In this document: positions 8,750 to 17,142 of the stretch, piece after piece
Layout of the letters: each line of letters begins with the position of its first letter
Numbering within the stretch: position 1 is the first letter of the stretch
Assembly: GCF_035784015.1 (NCBI RefSeq)
Contig: NZ_JALKOW010000002.1
DNA from: Comamonas sp009360615
GTDB taxonomy: Bacteria > Pseudomonadota > Gammaproteobacteria > Burkholderiales > Burkholderiaceae_C
Direction: 5' to 3' (one strand)
Length of the DNA: 64,000 nucleotides
The notes under the pieces: generated by a model
Database searches by the model: none
Told to the model about the DNA's origin: nothing
Seen by the model: only the letters and a program-made list of their open reading frames with translations
Translations under genes and position numbers: made by a program

Positions 8750-11308
8750 ATGGGAGACATCACTTCGGCGGCAGAACCTTCCGCCCACCCCTGGCTCAGG
8801 CGCACATGGCATCTGGCGGCTGCGGCCTGCGGACTGGTTTTGCTGGCAGGGGCCGCGTTGGCGGTCTATAGCGTGCGGGCCCAGCCGCGCCTGGATGGCA
8901 AGCTGGTTCTCTCCGGGCTTGAGCGCAGCGTGTGGGTCAGGCGCGACGATTCCGATGTCACGCATATCAGCGCCGACTCGCCGCAGGATGCCTGGCGGGC
9001 TCTGGGCTTTGTCCATGCGCAGGAGCGCGGCTGGCAGCTGGAGTTCAACCGCCGTCTGATGCAGGGGCGGCTGTCGGAGACTCTGGGCCCGGCCACGCTG
9101 GAGCTGGACAAGTTGATGCGTGCTCTCGACATTCATGGCGCGGCGCGCCGCCAGTATGCGGCGCTGCCGCCTGCCGTGCAGGAAGCCTTGCAGGCCTACA
9201 GCCAGGGCATTGCGGCCTTCCATGCCAGGCCCATTCAGGCTGCCGCGCCGGAGTTCCTGCTGCTGGGCACCCGGGCCGGCAACTGGGAGCCGGAAGATAC
9301 CGTGGGCTGGGCGCTGATGATGGCGCTGGACCTGGGCGGCAACTGGGGCAACGAGTTTGCGCGGCTGAATCTGCTGCAGGTCCTGAGCACCGAGCAGCTG
9401 TGGCAGCTGATGCCGGCCTATCCGGGCGAGCCGCCCGCGACGGCGGTGGATCTCGCCAGCCTGTACCGCCAGCTTGGTGTCTACCGGGAGGCAGATGCCC
9501 AGCCCAGGGTGTCGGCGCCGGCCGGGCAGATTCAATCGGCCTTGCAGCAATGGGCGGCCTCCATGGCGAGGGAGATGGGCACGAATGACGGACTGGGCAG
9601 CAATAACTGGGTGGTGGCCGGAAGCAAGACCAGAAGCGGCAAGCCCTTGCTGGCCAACGATCCGCATCTGGGGTTGAGCGCTCCGGCCATCTGGTATTTC
9701 GCGCGCCTTCAGTCGCCGCAGGGCCGGGCCGGTGACGGCAGCGCCCTGAGCGCGCTGGATGTAACGGGTGCCACCTTGCCCGGCATGCCCTTCGTGGTGC
9801 TGGGCCGCACGGCGCAGGTGGCCTGGGGCTTCACCAACACCAACCCCGATGTGCAGGATCTGTACCTGGAGCAGATCAACCCGGCCGATCCCGGCCAATA
9901 CCGCACGCCCACGGGCTGGGAAAATTTTGCCGTGCGCGAGGAAGTCTTCAAGGTCAAGGGCCAGAGCGATGTCAGGGTGACGCTGCGCAGCACGCGCCAC
10001 GGCCCCGTGATCAGCGATGCGCAGCAGCAATACGGCAAGGTCATCAACACCGATCGCTATGCGCTGGCCCTGCGCTGGGCGGCGCTGGACACCGACAACC
10101 GCACGGTGGAGGCCGGCCTCAGAGCCAACGGCGCGCAGACCGTGGCCGAACTGTTTGAGGCGTTTTCCATCTACCACTCGCCCATGCAAAGCATTGTGGC
10201 GGCCGATGTGCAGGGCCATATCGGCTTCAAGGCCGCGGGCAGGGTGCCGGTGCGTGCGCCCGACAATGACTTGCGCGGCGTGGCGCCGGCGCCCGGCTGG
10301 GATGCGCGCTATGACTGGCAGGGCTGGCTGAGCTACGAGCAGACGCCGCAGGACGATGGCGCTGCGCGTGGCTTTGTGGCCACGGCCAACCAGCGCGTGA
10401 CGGAAGCCGGCTATGCGCATTTCCTGACCCAGGACTGGAGCCTGCCCTACCGCCACCAGCGCATAGAGCAGTTGCTGGCGGCCGGCAGCCAGCATGATGC
10501 GGCCAGCATGGCAGCGATCCAGAACGATGTGCAGTCCCTGGCCACCAGGGCCTTGCTGCCCGTGCTGCGCAAGGCCCGATCGAGCCACGCCCTGGCAGCG
10601 CAGGCACAGCAACTGCTGGCGGACTTCGACGGGCAGATGGAGCGGGACAGGCCCGAGCCGCTGATCTTCTCGGTCTGGGCCGACGAGCTGACGCGCGCCC
10701 TGGTGATTGCGCGCATTGGCGAGCAGCGCTTTGCCATGAGCTACGGCAAGCGTGACTTCCGTGCCGGGCTGGAAGGAATCCTCGCGCGCAATGACGCCTG
10801 GTGGTGCGCGCCGCTGAGCTGCGAGCAACAGGCCGGGCAGGCGCTGACCCGCACGCTGGACAAGTTGCAGGCGGCCTACGGCAATCATCCGCGCCAATGG
10901 CGCTGGGGCGCAGCCCATACGGCGCTCAGCGCGCACAAGCCTCTGGGCTCGGTGGCGGCACTGGCGGGGGTCTTCAATGTAAGCGTGGCCTCGGGCGGCG
11001 ACACCTATAGCGTCAATGTCGGGCAGTACAACGCCAACCCGCCGCCCTCCGATGCCAAAGGACCGCTGGCCGGACGTTTTGTCAGCCGCCATGCGCCCTC
11101 GCTGCGCGCCATCTACGACCTGGGCGATCCGGAGTCCTCGCAGTTCATCTACCAGACCGGGCAGAGTGGGCTGGCGCTGTCGGCCCGCTATGCGGACATG
11201 AGTGCGGAGTGGGCCGACGGCCGCTACCGAAAGCTGCAAATGCAGCCGAGGCGCTGGCGCCATGTGCTGGAGCTGCAGACCGGACAGGGCGTGGGAGACT
11301 ATAAATAA
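8750..11308 (+). CDS. Penicillin acylase family N-terminal nucleophile amidase
   Basis: 852 residues. Ntn-hydrolases of this family are made as a precursor that self-cleaves to expose a Ser at the beta-chain N terminus; they hydrolyse amides such as beta-lactams, acyl-homoserine lactones or other acylated amines. The cleavage motif is clear: GLG then Ser284 in SNNWVV, followed by NDPHLGLSAPAIWY and the GxPFVVLGRTAQVAWGFTNT region typical of penicillin/AHL acylases. An N-terminal hydrophobic segment (about residues 19-40) suggests export. The ATG at 8750 follows AAGAGG closely; an ATG at 8711 is also in frame. Substrate cannot be told from sequence. Confidence 0.88.
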   Translation: MGDITSAAEPSAHPWLRRTWHLAAAACGLVLLAGAALAVYSVRAQPRLDGKLVLSGLERSVWVRRDDSDVTHISADSPQDAWRALGFVHAQERGWQLEFNRRLMQGRLSETLGPATLELDKLMRALDIHGAARRQYAALPPAVQEALQAYSQGIAAFHARPIQAAAPEFLLLGTRAGNWEPEDTVGWALMMALDLGGNWGNEFARLNLLQVLSTEQLWQLMPAYPGEPPATAVDLASLYRQLGVYREADAQPRVSAPAGQIQSALQQWAASMAREMGTNDGLGSNNWVVAGSKTRSGKPLLANDPHLGLSAPAIWYFARLQSPQGRAGDGSALSALDVTGATLPGMPFVVLGRTAQVAWGFTNTNPDVQDLYLEQINPADPGQYRTPTGWENFAVREEVFKVKGQSDVRVTLRSTRHGPVISDAQQQYGKVINTDRYALALRWAALDTDNRTVEAGLRANGAQTVAELFEAFSIYHSPMQSIVAADVQGHIGFKAAGRVPVRAPDNDLRGVAPAPGWDARYDWQGWLSYEQTPQDDGAARGFVATANQRVTEAGYAHFLTQDWSLPYRHQRIEQLLAAGSQHDAASMAAIQNDVQSLATRALLPVLRKARSSHALAAQAQQLLADFDGQMERDRPEPLIFSVWADELTRALVIARIGEQRFAMSYGKRDFRAGLEGILARNDAWWCAPLSCEQQAGQALTRTLDKLQAAYGNHPRQWRWGAAHTALSAHKPLGSVAALAGVFNVSVASGGDTYSVNVGQYNANPPPSDAKGPLAGRFVSRHAPSLRAIYDLGDPESSQFIYQTGQSGLALSARYADMSAEWADGRYRKLQMQPRRWRHVLELQTGQGVGDYK

Positions 11309-11310
11309 GT

Positions 11311-11388
11311 GAGCTTGTAGCGCATGTTGTACGTTGATTTCAGATATAAATGATTCTGAAAATCAATGATTGCGTGCGCTAAAAGCTC
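11311..11388. repeat. Long imperfect palindrome, family 2 paired repeat
   Basis: GAGCTTGTAGCGCA (11311-11324) faces TGCGCTAAAAGCTC (11375-11388), matching at 13 of 14 positions. Inside, TTGATTTCAGA faces TCTGAAAATCAA. The whole 78 bp can fold into one long hairpin. It starts just after the acylase stop and may also act as a transcription end. Confidence 0.65.
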
Positions 11389-11435
11389 CTGTATGGATAG
11401 CAACCAGCAGTCGCAGTCTCAGCAGTAGCAGTCCT

Positions 11436-12416
11436 TCAGCGCAGAAAGTCCTCGATCAGCCTGGCCACGGCCTCCGGCTGGTCGTGGTGCAGCATGTGGC
11501 CGGCGTCCTGCACGTGGGCGATCTCGCATTGCGGGATGTGACGGATCCGCTCGTGGTATTGCTCCAGCGTGTAGCGGCCCTGGTGCCACTGGCCCAGGCT
11601 GTCGTCAGACGCTTCGACCGACAGGGTGGGTGCACTGATGGCGGCCAGGCAGGCCAGGGCTTCGTCCACGCGGTAGAGATAGGGGTTGGCAATCTTGTGC
11701 GCGGCGTCGCCCAGAATATGCCAGCGGCCCTGGGCATCGGGGGCCGACCAGTGGTGGGCCAGCCATAGCGCCTTGTCGCGGGGCAGGCGGCGATTGGTTT
11801 TCTGCAGGCGATTGGCCACGGCCTCCACGCTGTCGTAGGACGCGAGGCCCAGGCCGCCGGCACGCTGCTCGCGCAACTGGTCCATCCACTGAGCCAGACG
11901 CCCGGGGGCCTGGTCGGCCGTGGTCGGCGCCATGCCGAAGCCCTCGAGATTGACAAAGCGGCGAATGCGCTGCGGCCGCGCTCCCGCATACATGCAGGCG
12001 ATATTGCCCCCCATGCTGTGGCCGACCAGGTCGATGGGCTGATCGGGCGAGATCTGCTCCAGCAACATGTCCAGATCGGCCAGGTAGTCGGTGAAGTAGT
12101 AGCTGTCGCAGGGTTCGGCGCCGCGGCTCAGGCCGAAGCCGCGCCAGTCGTGGGCCACGATGCGGCGACCCTGGGCAAAGGCGTCGCTGAAGGCGTCGAC
12201 CACAAACTGGTAGGAGGCGGCCACATCCATCCAGCCATGGGCCAGCACCAGCACCGGCAGATCCGGATCGAGCCGGGAGCCGGCCTCGGGCTCCCAGCTG
12301 CGCAGGTGGTACTGCATATTGCGCACGGGCAGCATCTGCGACTGCCACTGGCGGCGCGGCTGATAGGGCGGGATATCGGTGATCGGGCTGGTCTGCGTGG
12401 GGTGATGCGTTGTCAT
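11436..12416 (-). CDS. Alpha/beta-fold hydrolase
   Basis: 326 residues from the start at 12416, preceded on its strand by GGAGAC; longer in-frame starts lack a site. It has a complete canonical fold: oxyanion HGWMD near residue 80, the DWRGFGLS turn, nucleophile Ser in GHSMGG, and the catalytic His in DAGHMLHHDQP near the C terminus. No signal peptide, so cytoplasmic. Substrate unknown; likely an esterase or related hydrolase. It is divergent from the aldo/keto reductase gene. Confidence 0.85.
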   Translation of the reverse strand: MTTHHPTQTSPITDIPPYQPRRQWQSQMLPVRNMQYHLRSWEPEAGSRLDPDLPVLVLAHGWMDVAASYQFVVDAFSDAFAQGRRIVAHDWRGFGLSRGAEPCDSYYFTDYLADLDMLLEQISPDQPIDLVGHSMGGNIACMYAGARPQRIRRFVNLEGFGMAPTTADQAPGRLAQWMDQLREQRAGGLGLASYDSVEAVANRLQKTNRRLPRDKALWLAHHWSAPDAQGRWHILGDAAHKIANPYLYRVDEALACLAAISAPTLSVEASDDSLGQWHQGRYTLEQYHERIRHIPQCEIAHVQDAGHMLHHDQPEAVARLIEDFLR

Positions 12417-12540
12417 AGGGTCTCCGTGGATTTGATTATTGCTGCCGTCGCAGCATGGCCCGTCGTGCGCGGGACAGCCGGGTGCGCAAAAACAGGGAGC
12501 CCGCCGTGGTCTTGGGCTCTCAGGCCCTAAACTCGGGAGC

Positions 12541-13635
12541 ATGACTTTTGCTGCATCCAACTCACGTCTTTCCATGAATCCTGTCGCTCTGGGGCAGAGC
12601 GATTTGCGCGTCAGCCCCATCTGCCTGGGCACCATGACGTTTGGCGAGCAGGTCGACGAAGCCGAAGCCTGGCGCATCATGGACCGCGCCGTGGAACGCG
12701 GCGTGGATTTCTTCGATACGGCCGAAATGTATGCCGTGCCGGCCCGCCAGGCCACTTGTGGCGCAACGGAGACCATCATCGGACGCTGGCTCAGGGCCCG
12801 CCCCGGCATGCGCGAGCGGATCACGCTGGCGAGCAAGGTGGCCGGCCCCTCGCGCGGCATGCCCTGGATTCGCGAAGGCTCGGGCATGTCGGCCCAGGAC
12901 ATCGTGCGCTCCTGCGACGCCAGCCTGGCGCGCCTGCAGACCGAGGTGATCGATCTCTACCAGATTCACTGGCCCGAGCGCCATGTGCCGGCCTTCGGCA
13001 CCATGTATTACGACCCGAAGAAGGAGAGCTCGCTCACCCCCATCCACGAACAGCTGCAGGCGCTGGCCGGTCTGGTCAGGCAGGGCAAGATCCGCCATAT
13101 CGGCCTGTCCAACGAGACGCCTTATGGCGTGCATGAGTTTGTGCGCCTGTCCGAGCAGCACGGACTGCCTCGCGTGGCAACGGTCCAGAACCCTTACTGC
13201 CTGATCAACCGCAGCTACGAGAACGGGCTGGACGAAACCTGCCACCGCCTCGATGTGTCGCTGCTGGCCTATTCGCCGCTGGCCTTCGGCCTGCTGACCG
13301 GCAAGTTCGACCAGTTTGCACCGACCGAGGCCGGTGCGCCCAGGGATGCGCGCATCGCCCGGTATGAATCCGTGCAGAAACAGCGCTGGGGTCGCCCCGA
13401 GGCGCTCGCTGCCGCGCGCCGCTACAACGCGCTGGCACGCCAGCATGGCATGACGCCGGTGCAACTGGCGCTGGCCTTCTGCTACACCAGGTGGCAGGTG
13501 GCCAGCACCATCATCGGTGTGACGTCGGTGGCCCAGCTCGACGAGGATTTGAATGCCTGGGGCACGCAGCTGCCTGCTGAGCTGCTGGCCGCAATCGACG
13601 CCATCCGCTGGGAGATGCGCGACCCTGCTGTCTGA
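12541..13635 (+). CDS. tas: Aldo/keto reductase, Tas-like
   Basis: 364 residues. NAD(P)H-dependent aldo/keto reductase of the Tas group (GTMTFGEQ near the N terminus, as in E. coli Tas). Catalytic tetrad residues are visible in FFDTAEMY (Asp, Tyr), LASKVAG (Lys) and YQIHWPER (His); the cofactor-binding GVTSVAQLDEDL is near the C terminus. The start is uncertain: ATG 12541 has GGGAG very close upstream, while ATG 12574 (MNPVALGQSDLRV) aligns better with the start of Tas proteins. Substrate unknown. Confidence 0.87.
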   Translation: MTFAASNSRLSMNPVALGQSDLRVSPICLGTMTFGEQVDEAEAWRIMDRAVERGVDFFDTAEMYAVPARQATCGATETIIGRWLRARPGMRERITLASKVAGPSRGMPWIREGSGMSAQDIVRSCDASLARLQTEVIDLYQIHWPERHVPAFGTMYYDPKKESSLTPIHEQLQALAGLVRQGKIRHIGLSNETPYGVHEFVRLSEQHGLPRVATVQNPYCLINRSYENGLDETCHRLDVSLLAYSPLAFGLLTGKFDQFAPTEAGAPRDARIARYESVQKQRWGRPEALAAARRYNALARQHGMTPVQLALAFCYTRWQVASTIIGVTSVAQLDEDLNAWGTQLPAELLAAIDAIRWEMRDPAV

Positions 13636-13651
13636 GGGTTTTATTGAGGGA

Positions 13652-13695
13652 AAATGGCTGCAGGTCCATGTGGAGCATGTGCCAGCAGCTATCAA
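13652..13695 (-). repeat. Dispersed intergenic repeat, family 2, reverse orientation
   Basis: Read on the minus strand it begins TTGATAGCTGCTGGCACATG and ends CTGCAGCCA, paralleling the 2671-2725 copy. It lies between the aldo/keto reductase and the YbaK-like gene. Confidence 0.4.
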
Positions 13696-13704
13696 GATTG
13701 AATC

Positions 13705-14205
13705 ATGGCAAAAAAAGACAAGAACGCCCATGTGAGCGAGACGCCGGCCACGCAGATGCTCAAGGCCCACAAGGTGGAGTTCACCGAGCACCCTTATGAC
13801 TATGTGGAGCATGGCGGCACCGAGGAGTCGGCGCGTCAGCTGGGGCTGGACGAGCATGCAGTCGTCAAGACCCTGGTGATGCAGGATCAGGATGCCAGGC
13901 CGCTGATCGTGCTCATGCATGGCGACTGCAAGGTATCGACCAAGAATCTGGCGCGCCAGATCGGGGCCAAGAGCGTGGAGCCCTGCAAGCCCGAGGTGGC
14001 CAACCGCCACAGCGGCTATCTGGTGGGCGGCACCTCGCCGTTTGGCACCAGGCGCGAAATGCCGGTCTATATCGAGGAAACCATACTCGCGCTGCCACGC
14101 ATTGCCATCAATGGCGGGCGGCGCGGCTATCTGGTGCAACTGGCCCCTGAGGTTTGTACCCGTCTGCTCGATGCCCGGCCGGTGCACTGCGCGCTGGCAG
14201 AATAG
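13705..14205 (+). CDS. ybaK: Cys-tRNA(Pro)/Cys-tRNA deacylase, YbaK/EbsC family
   Basis: 166 residues, the usual length for YbaK. These trans-editing proteins hydrolyse Cys mischarged on tRNA-Pro. Visible family features are the N-terminal TQMLKAHKVEFTEHPYDY, VVKTLVMQ with the conserved Lys, GDCKVSTKNLARQIGAKS, and the GYLVGGTSPFGTRREMPVYIEE-type loop. Start at ATG 13705. Followed by a dispersed repeat and then plsY. Confidence 0.9.
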   Translation: MAKKDKNAHVSETPATQMLKAHKVEFTEHPYDYVEHGGTEESARQLGLDEHAVVKTLVMQDQDARPLIVLMHGDCKVSTKNLARQIGAKSVEPCKPEVANRHSGYLVGGTSPFGTRREMPVYIEETILALPRIAINGGRRGYLVQLAPEVCTRLLDARPVHCALAE

Positions 14206-14258
14206 GGGGCTAGCCAGCCGGGGGCAGACGCCGGCTGGCAAAAAACGCAAACAACAAG

Positions 14259-14333
14259 GACTTACGCCAACCAGGATGCACAACGGGCATGACGGTCTAC
14301 AAACCGCCGTGCCTGATCCGGGTTGCGCAAGTC
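14259..14333. repeat. Dispersed inverted-repeat element, family 1, copy C
   Basis: Left end GACTTACGCCAACC, right end GGGTTGCGCAAGTC, imperfect inverted repeats, with an inner GGGCATGACGG / CCGCCGTGCC pair. It forms most of the untranslated stretch between ybaK and plsY. Confidence 0.65.
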
Positions 14334-14402
14334 GTGACAACAATCGGTGCCGTCGACCTTGGTTGGCGAGCCTTAGGGCCAGTCTCTGGCCGAGGAATTC
14401 CT

Positions 14403-15089
14403 TTGAACGCCCTCTATCCCGTTATCGCCGTCATCGCGGCCTATCTGATTGGTTCGCTGTCCTTTGCCGTCATCGTCAGCCGCGTCATGGGCTTGAACGA
14501 CCCGCGCACCTATGGCAGCGGCAACCCCGGGGCCACCAATGTGCTGCGCTCGGGCAGCAAGGCGGCTGCGGCCGTCACGCTGCTGCTGGATGCACTCAAG
14601 GGTCTGGTGCCCGTGGTCCTGGTCAAGGCCTTCGGCGAGCCGTTCGGTTTGGGCGACAGCACGGTGGCACTGGCCGGCCTGGCGGCTTTCCTGGGCCATC
14701 TGTATCCGGTGTTCTTCGGCTTCAAGGGCGGCAAGGGCGTGGCCACGGCGCTGGGCGTGCTGCTGGGCATCAGCGGCTGGCTGGGTCTGGCGACGGCGCT
14801 GACCTGGGTCATCGTGGCCGTGTTCTTCCGTTACTCCTCCCTGGCCGCGCTGGTGGCCTCGGTGTTCGCGCCCGTGTACTACGTGCTGTGCAGCGGCATC
14901 GTCTGGGATGCGGAAACGCCCATCACTGCCGCGATTGTGGTGATGGCGATCCTGCTGGTCTGGCGTCATCGCGAAAACATCCAGCGCCTGATCGCGGGCA
15001 AGGAGTCCAGGCTGGGCCAGAAAAAGACCGAGGGCGCCAAGCCTTCGGAGGGCGCGGACCGCAAGAGCGGCAAGAGCAAGCATCGCTAG
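14403..15089 (+). CDS. plsY: Acyl-phosphate:glycerol-3-phosphate acyltransferase PlsY
   Basis: 228 residues. PlsY is an inner-membrane enzyme that transfers the acyl group from acyl-phosphate to glycerol-3-phosphate, the first step of phospholipid synthesis. Motifs: YGSGNPGATNVLR (active-site loop 1), HLYPVFFGFKGGKGVAT (second motif), and several hydrophobic helices. The TTG at 14403 has GAGGA six bases upstream and gives the expected N terminus; an ATG at 14289 would start inside the dispersed repeat. The Lys-rich tail after the last helix is longer than in short PlsY proteins. Confidence 0.93.
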   Translation: MNALYPVIAVIAAYLIGSLSFAVIVSRVMGLNDPRTYGSGNPGATNVLRSGSKAAAAVTLLLDALKGLVPVVLVKAFGEPFGLGDSTVALAGLAAFLGHLYPVFFGFKGGKGVATALGVLLGISGWLGLATALTWVIVAVFFRYSSLAALVASVFAPVYYVLCSGIVWDAETPITAAIVVMAILLVWRHRENIQRLIAGKESRLGQKKTEGAKPSEGADRKSGKSKHR

Positions 15090-15109
15090 GGCGCGGCTGC
15101 TACATTTCG

Positions 15110-15165
15110 CCGAGGCCGCCTTCAGGCCTCTTCCATTCAAGCGCAAGAAGCTCCTGATTAAATAG
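15110..15165 (-). repeat. Dispersed intergenic repeat, family 2, reverse orientation
   Basis: On the minus strand it reads AGGAGCTTCTTGCGCTTG and then GGCCTGAAGGCGGCC, resembling the other family 2 copies. It fills the gap between plsY and the DUF4178 gene. Confidence 0.4.
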
Positions 15166-15174
15166 CAAAAAGAT

Positions 15175-16701
15175 ATGGCTTCCAGCCCATCGCAGCGCGA
15201 CTACAGCGCTCCCTGTCCTGGTTGTGGCGCGCCGGTCCACTTCGCGAGTGCGCAATCGAGCTTTGCCGTCTGCGAGTTCTGCCGCAGCACCGTGCTGCGC
15301 GATGGCGAGACGCTCAAGCGCATCGGCTCCATGGCCGAGGTGTTCGAGGACTACAGCCCGTTGCAGCTGGGCGCCTCGGGCATGGTCAAGCGCAACGGCA
15401 AGCCCGAGCCCTTCACCATCGTGGGTCGAGCGCAGTACAAAAGTGCGGCCGGCAGCTGGTCGGAATGGGTGGCTGCGCTCGGCCATGGCGAGCTGGCCTG
15501 GCTGAGCGAGGACAACGGCCGCTTTGTCTTTGCCGTGAACTGGCAGCCGCCGGGCTGGAAGGTGACCGAGTTCCAGCAGCGCGAGTGGCGCATGGGGCGC
15601 GAGCTCGTGGCCGGCACGGAATCCTTCACCGTCACCAGCATTCAGGATGCGCAGCTGATGGCGGCTCAGGGCGAGCTGCCCCAGTTGCCCCAGCTGGGCA
15701 AGAGCTTCAAGCTGGTGGAGCTGCGCAGCGACAAGGATCAGATTCTCTCCATCGACTTCAGCGACAAGACACCGGCCTTCAGCCTCGGGGCTGCCGTGGC
15801 GCTGGAGGCATTGCAGATGCAGGGCCTGCGCAGCAGTGCCCAGCAAAAAGCCCAGGGGCGCCACTTCAACTGTCCCAAGTGCGGTGCCGTGGTACCCGTG
15901 CGCTTCGACAGCACCAAGGCGCTGAGCTGTCCCAGCTGCGGCAGCCTGATCGACCTGTCCAAGGGCATGGGTGCGGAGCTGAGCTATGCCGAGCAGCGCA
16001 GAAAGGTCAAGCCTCTGATCCCGCTGGGAAGCGAAGGCACGCTGGATGGTCTGAAATGGCAGGTCGTGGGCTTTCAGAGGCGCAGCGGGCGTGGCCTGGG
16101 CGAGGATGAGGACGACAGCTTCACCTGGGACGAGTACCTGCTGTACAACAAGAAAGCCGGCTTCTCGTTCATCGTCGATTCGGAAGACGGCTGGAGCACG
16201 GCTCGCGTCATCACGGGCGCTCCCAAGCTCAGCAAGAGCGGCGCCACCGCCACCTATCTGCAGCGCAAGTATCAGCGCGACTACGCCTACCTGGCCGAGA
16301 CGGAATATGCCGAGGGCGAGTTCTACTGGCCGGTCTTCAAGGGGGCCAAGTCCAGCAATGTGGACTTTGCCAATGGCGGCAAGCAGTCCACGCTGGCGCT
16401 GGAGACCGCCAACCAGGAAACGACCTGGACCCATGGCCAGCGCGTTTCGGCGGAAACGGTGGCCCAGGCCTTCGGCACGGCCAAGCTCAAGGATCGCTCC
16501 CAGGTCAGTCCCCTGTCGGGCAGCGGCTTCAGCTGGGGCACGATTCTGTTCTGGCTGTTCCTGCTGCTGTTCATCCTGCCGTTCCTGCGCGCCTGCATGT
16601 CCAGTTCCAACTGCGATCCGCGCACCGATCCCAACTGCAGCTACAGCCGCTCCAGCAGCGGCTCCTATGGCGGCTACACCTCCGGCGGAAGCCACAAGTA
16701 A
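15175..16701 (+). CDS. DUF4178 protein with two zinc ribbons and a C-terminal membrane anchor
   Basis: 508 residues. The first zinc ribbon is CPGCG...CEFC (Cys14, 17, 33, 36). After it comes a beta-rich DUF4178-like domain (EPFTIVGRAQYKSA...WSEWVAA). A second ribbon is CPKCG...CPSCG (Cys233, 236, 252, 255), followed by a second DUF4178-like domain (TLDGLKWQVVGFQRR...FTWDEYLLYN). A transmembrane segment at about 456-476 (ILFWLFLLLFILPFLRA) precedes a Ser/Gly-rich tail. Function of DUF4178 is unknown; family members are recurrently found beside polyamine-synthase-like and DUF350 genes, as here. First gene of the proposed four-gene cluster. Confidence 0.8.
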   Translation: MASSPSQRDYSAPCPGCGAPVHFASAQSSFAVCEFCRSTVLRDGETLKRIGSMAEVFEDYSPLQLGASGMVKRNGKPEPFTIVGRAQYKSAAGSWSEWVAALGHGELAWLSEDNGRFVFAVNWQPPGWKVTEFQQREWRMGRELVAGTESFTVTSIQDAQLMAAQGELPQLPQLGKSFKLVELRSDKDQILSIDFSDKTPAFSLGAAVALEALQMQGLRSSAQQKAQGRHFNCPKCGAVVPVRFDSTKALSCPSCGSLIDLSKGMGAELSYAEQRRKVKPLIPLGSEGTLDGLKWQVVGFQRRSGRGLGEDEDDSFTWDEYLLYNKKAGFSFIVDSEDGWSTARVITGAPKLSKSGATATYLQRKYQRDYAYLAETEYAEGEFYWPVFKGAKSSNVDFANGGKQSTLALETANQETTWTHGQRVSAETVAQAFGTAKLKDRSQVSPLSGSGFSWGTILFWLFLLLFILPFLRACMSSSNCDPRTDPNCSYSRSSSGSYGGYTSGGSHK

Positions 16702-16730
16702 CGCCCCTATCTCATTCGAGGAGAGAGATC

Positions 16731-16946
16731 ATGTTTGACTGGTTCAACCCCCAGAACTTCTTCGGCTCCATCATCTACGCCCTGGTGGGTGTGGTGGTGT
16801 TCTGGCTGTGCTTCATCATCATCGACAAGATCACGCCCGTGGACATGTGGGCCGAGATCGTGGAGAAGCACAACAAGGCGCTGGCCATGGTGGTGGCGGC
16901 CATGTGCCTGGGCATCAGCATCATCGTCGCTGCGGCGATTCACTAA
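16731..16946 (+). CDS. DUF350 family small membrane protein
   Basis: 71 residues with two hydrophobic helices (about 10-31 and 49-70) joined by a DKITPVDMWAEIVEKHNKA loop, the pattern of one DUF350 (YjfL-type) unit. The start has GAGGAGAG immediately upstream. The gene lies 29 bases after the DUF4178 gene. DUF350 proteins have no established function; E. coli YjfL lies in a membrane-stress and glutathionylspermidine-type gene neighbourhood. Inner membrane. Confidence 0.8.
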   Translation: MFDWFNPQNFFGSIIYALVGVVVFWLCFIIIDKITPVDMWAEIVEKHNKALAMVVAAMCLGISIIVAAAIH

Positions 16947-16974
16947 ACACCCCCTGAGGCGCCCGCGCCTTCCC

Positions 16975-17075
16975 CCTCTCTCGCTACGCGGGAGGGGGAC
17001 GACTGCATCGCTGCGCGGCGGCGCTTGCTGGCAGTCTCTCGTTTGCAGCGCGCCGGGTCTGAGCTTCAGAGTCCA
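16975..17075. repeat. GC-rich non-coding segment inside the polyamine-like cluster, probably a dispersed element
   Basis: The gap between the DUF350 and synthase genes has CCCCCTC facing GAGGGGG around CTCGCTACGCGG (about 16974-16998), then a GC-rich run around CGCTGCGCGGCGGCGC. I recall similar C-run/TCGCTACGCGGGAGGGGGACGA segments between genes of Comamonadaceae genomes, but there is only one copy in this window, so calling it a repeat is inference. Confidence 0.3.
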
Positions 17076-17142
17076 ATGGGAAGTGCTGATTCCCGAGGAG
17101 TGCAGGCCGATGGTGTGCTGAACTAGATAGAAAGAACACTTG

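Noticed and set aside
8654..11263. Very long minus-strand open frame (869 codons) opposite the penicillin acylase gene
   Set aside because: Its translation has no family features and is Arg/Gln/His rich, as expected for the antisense of a GC-rich gene; the plus strand has complete Ntn-hydrolase motifs.
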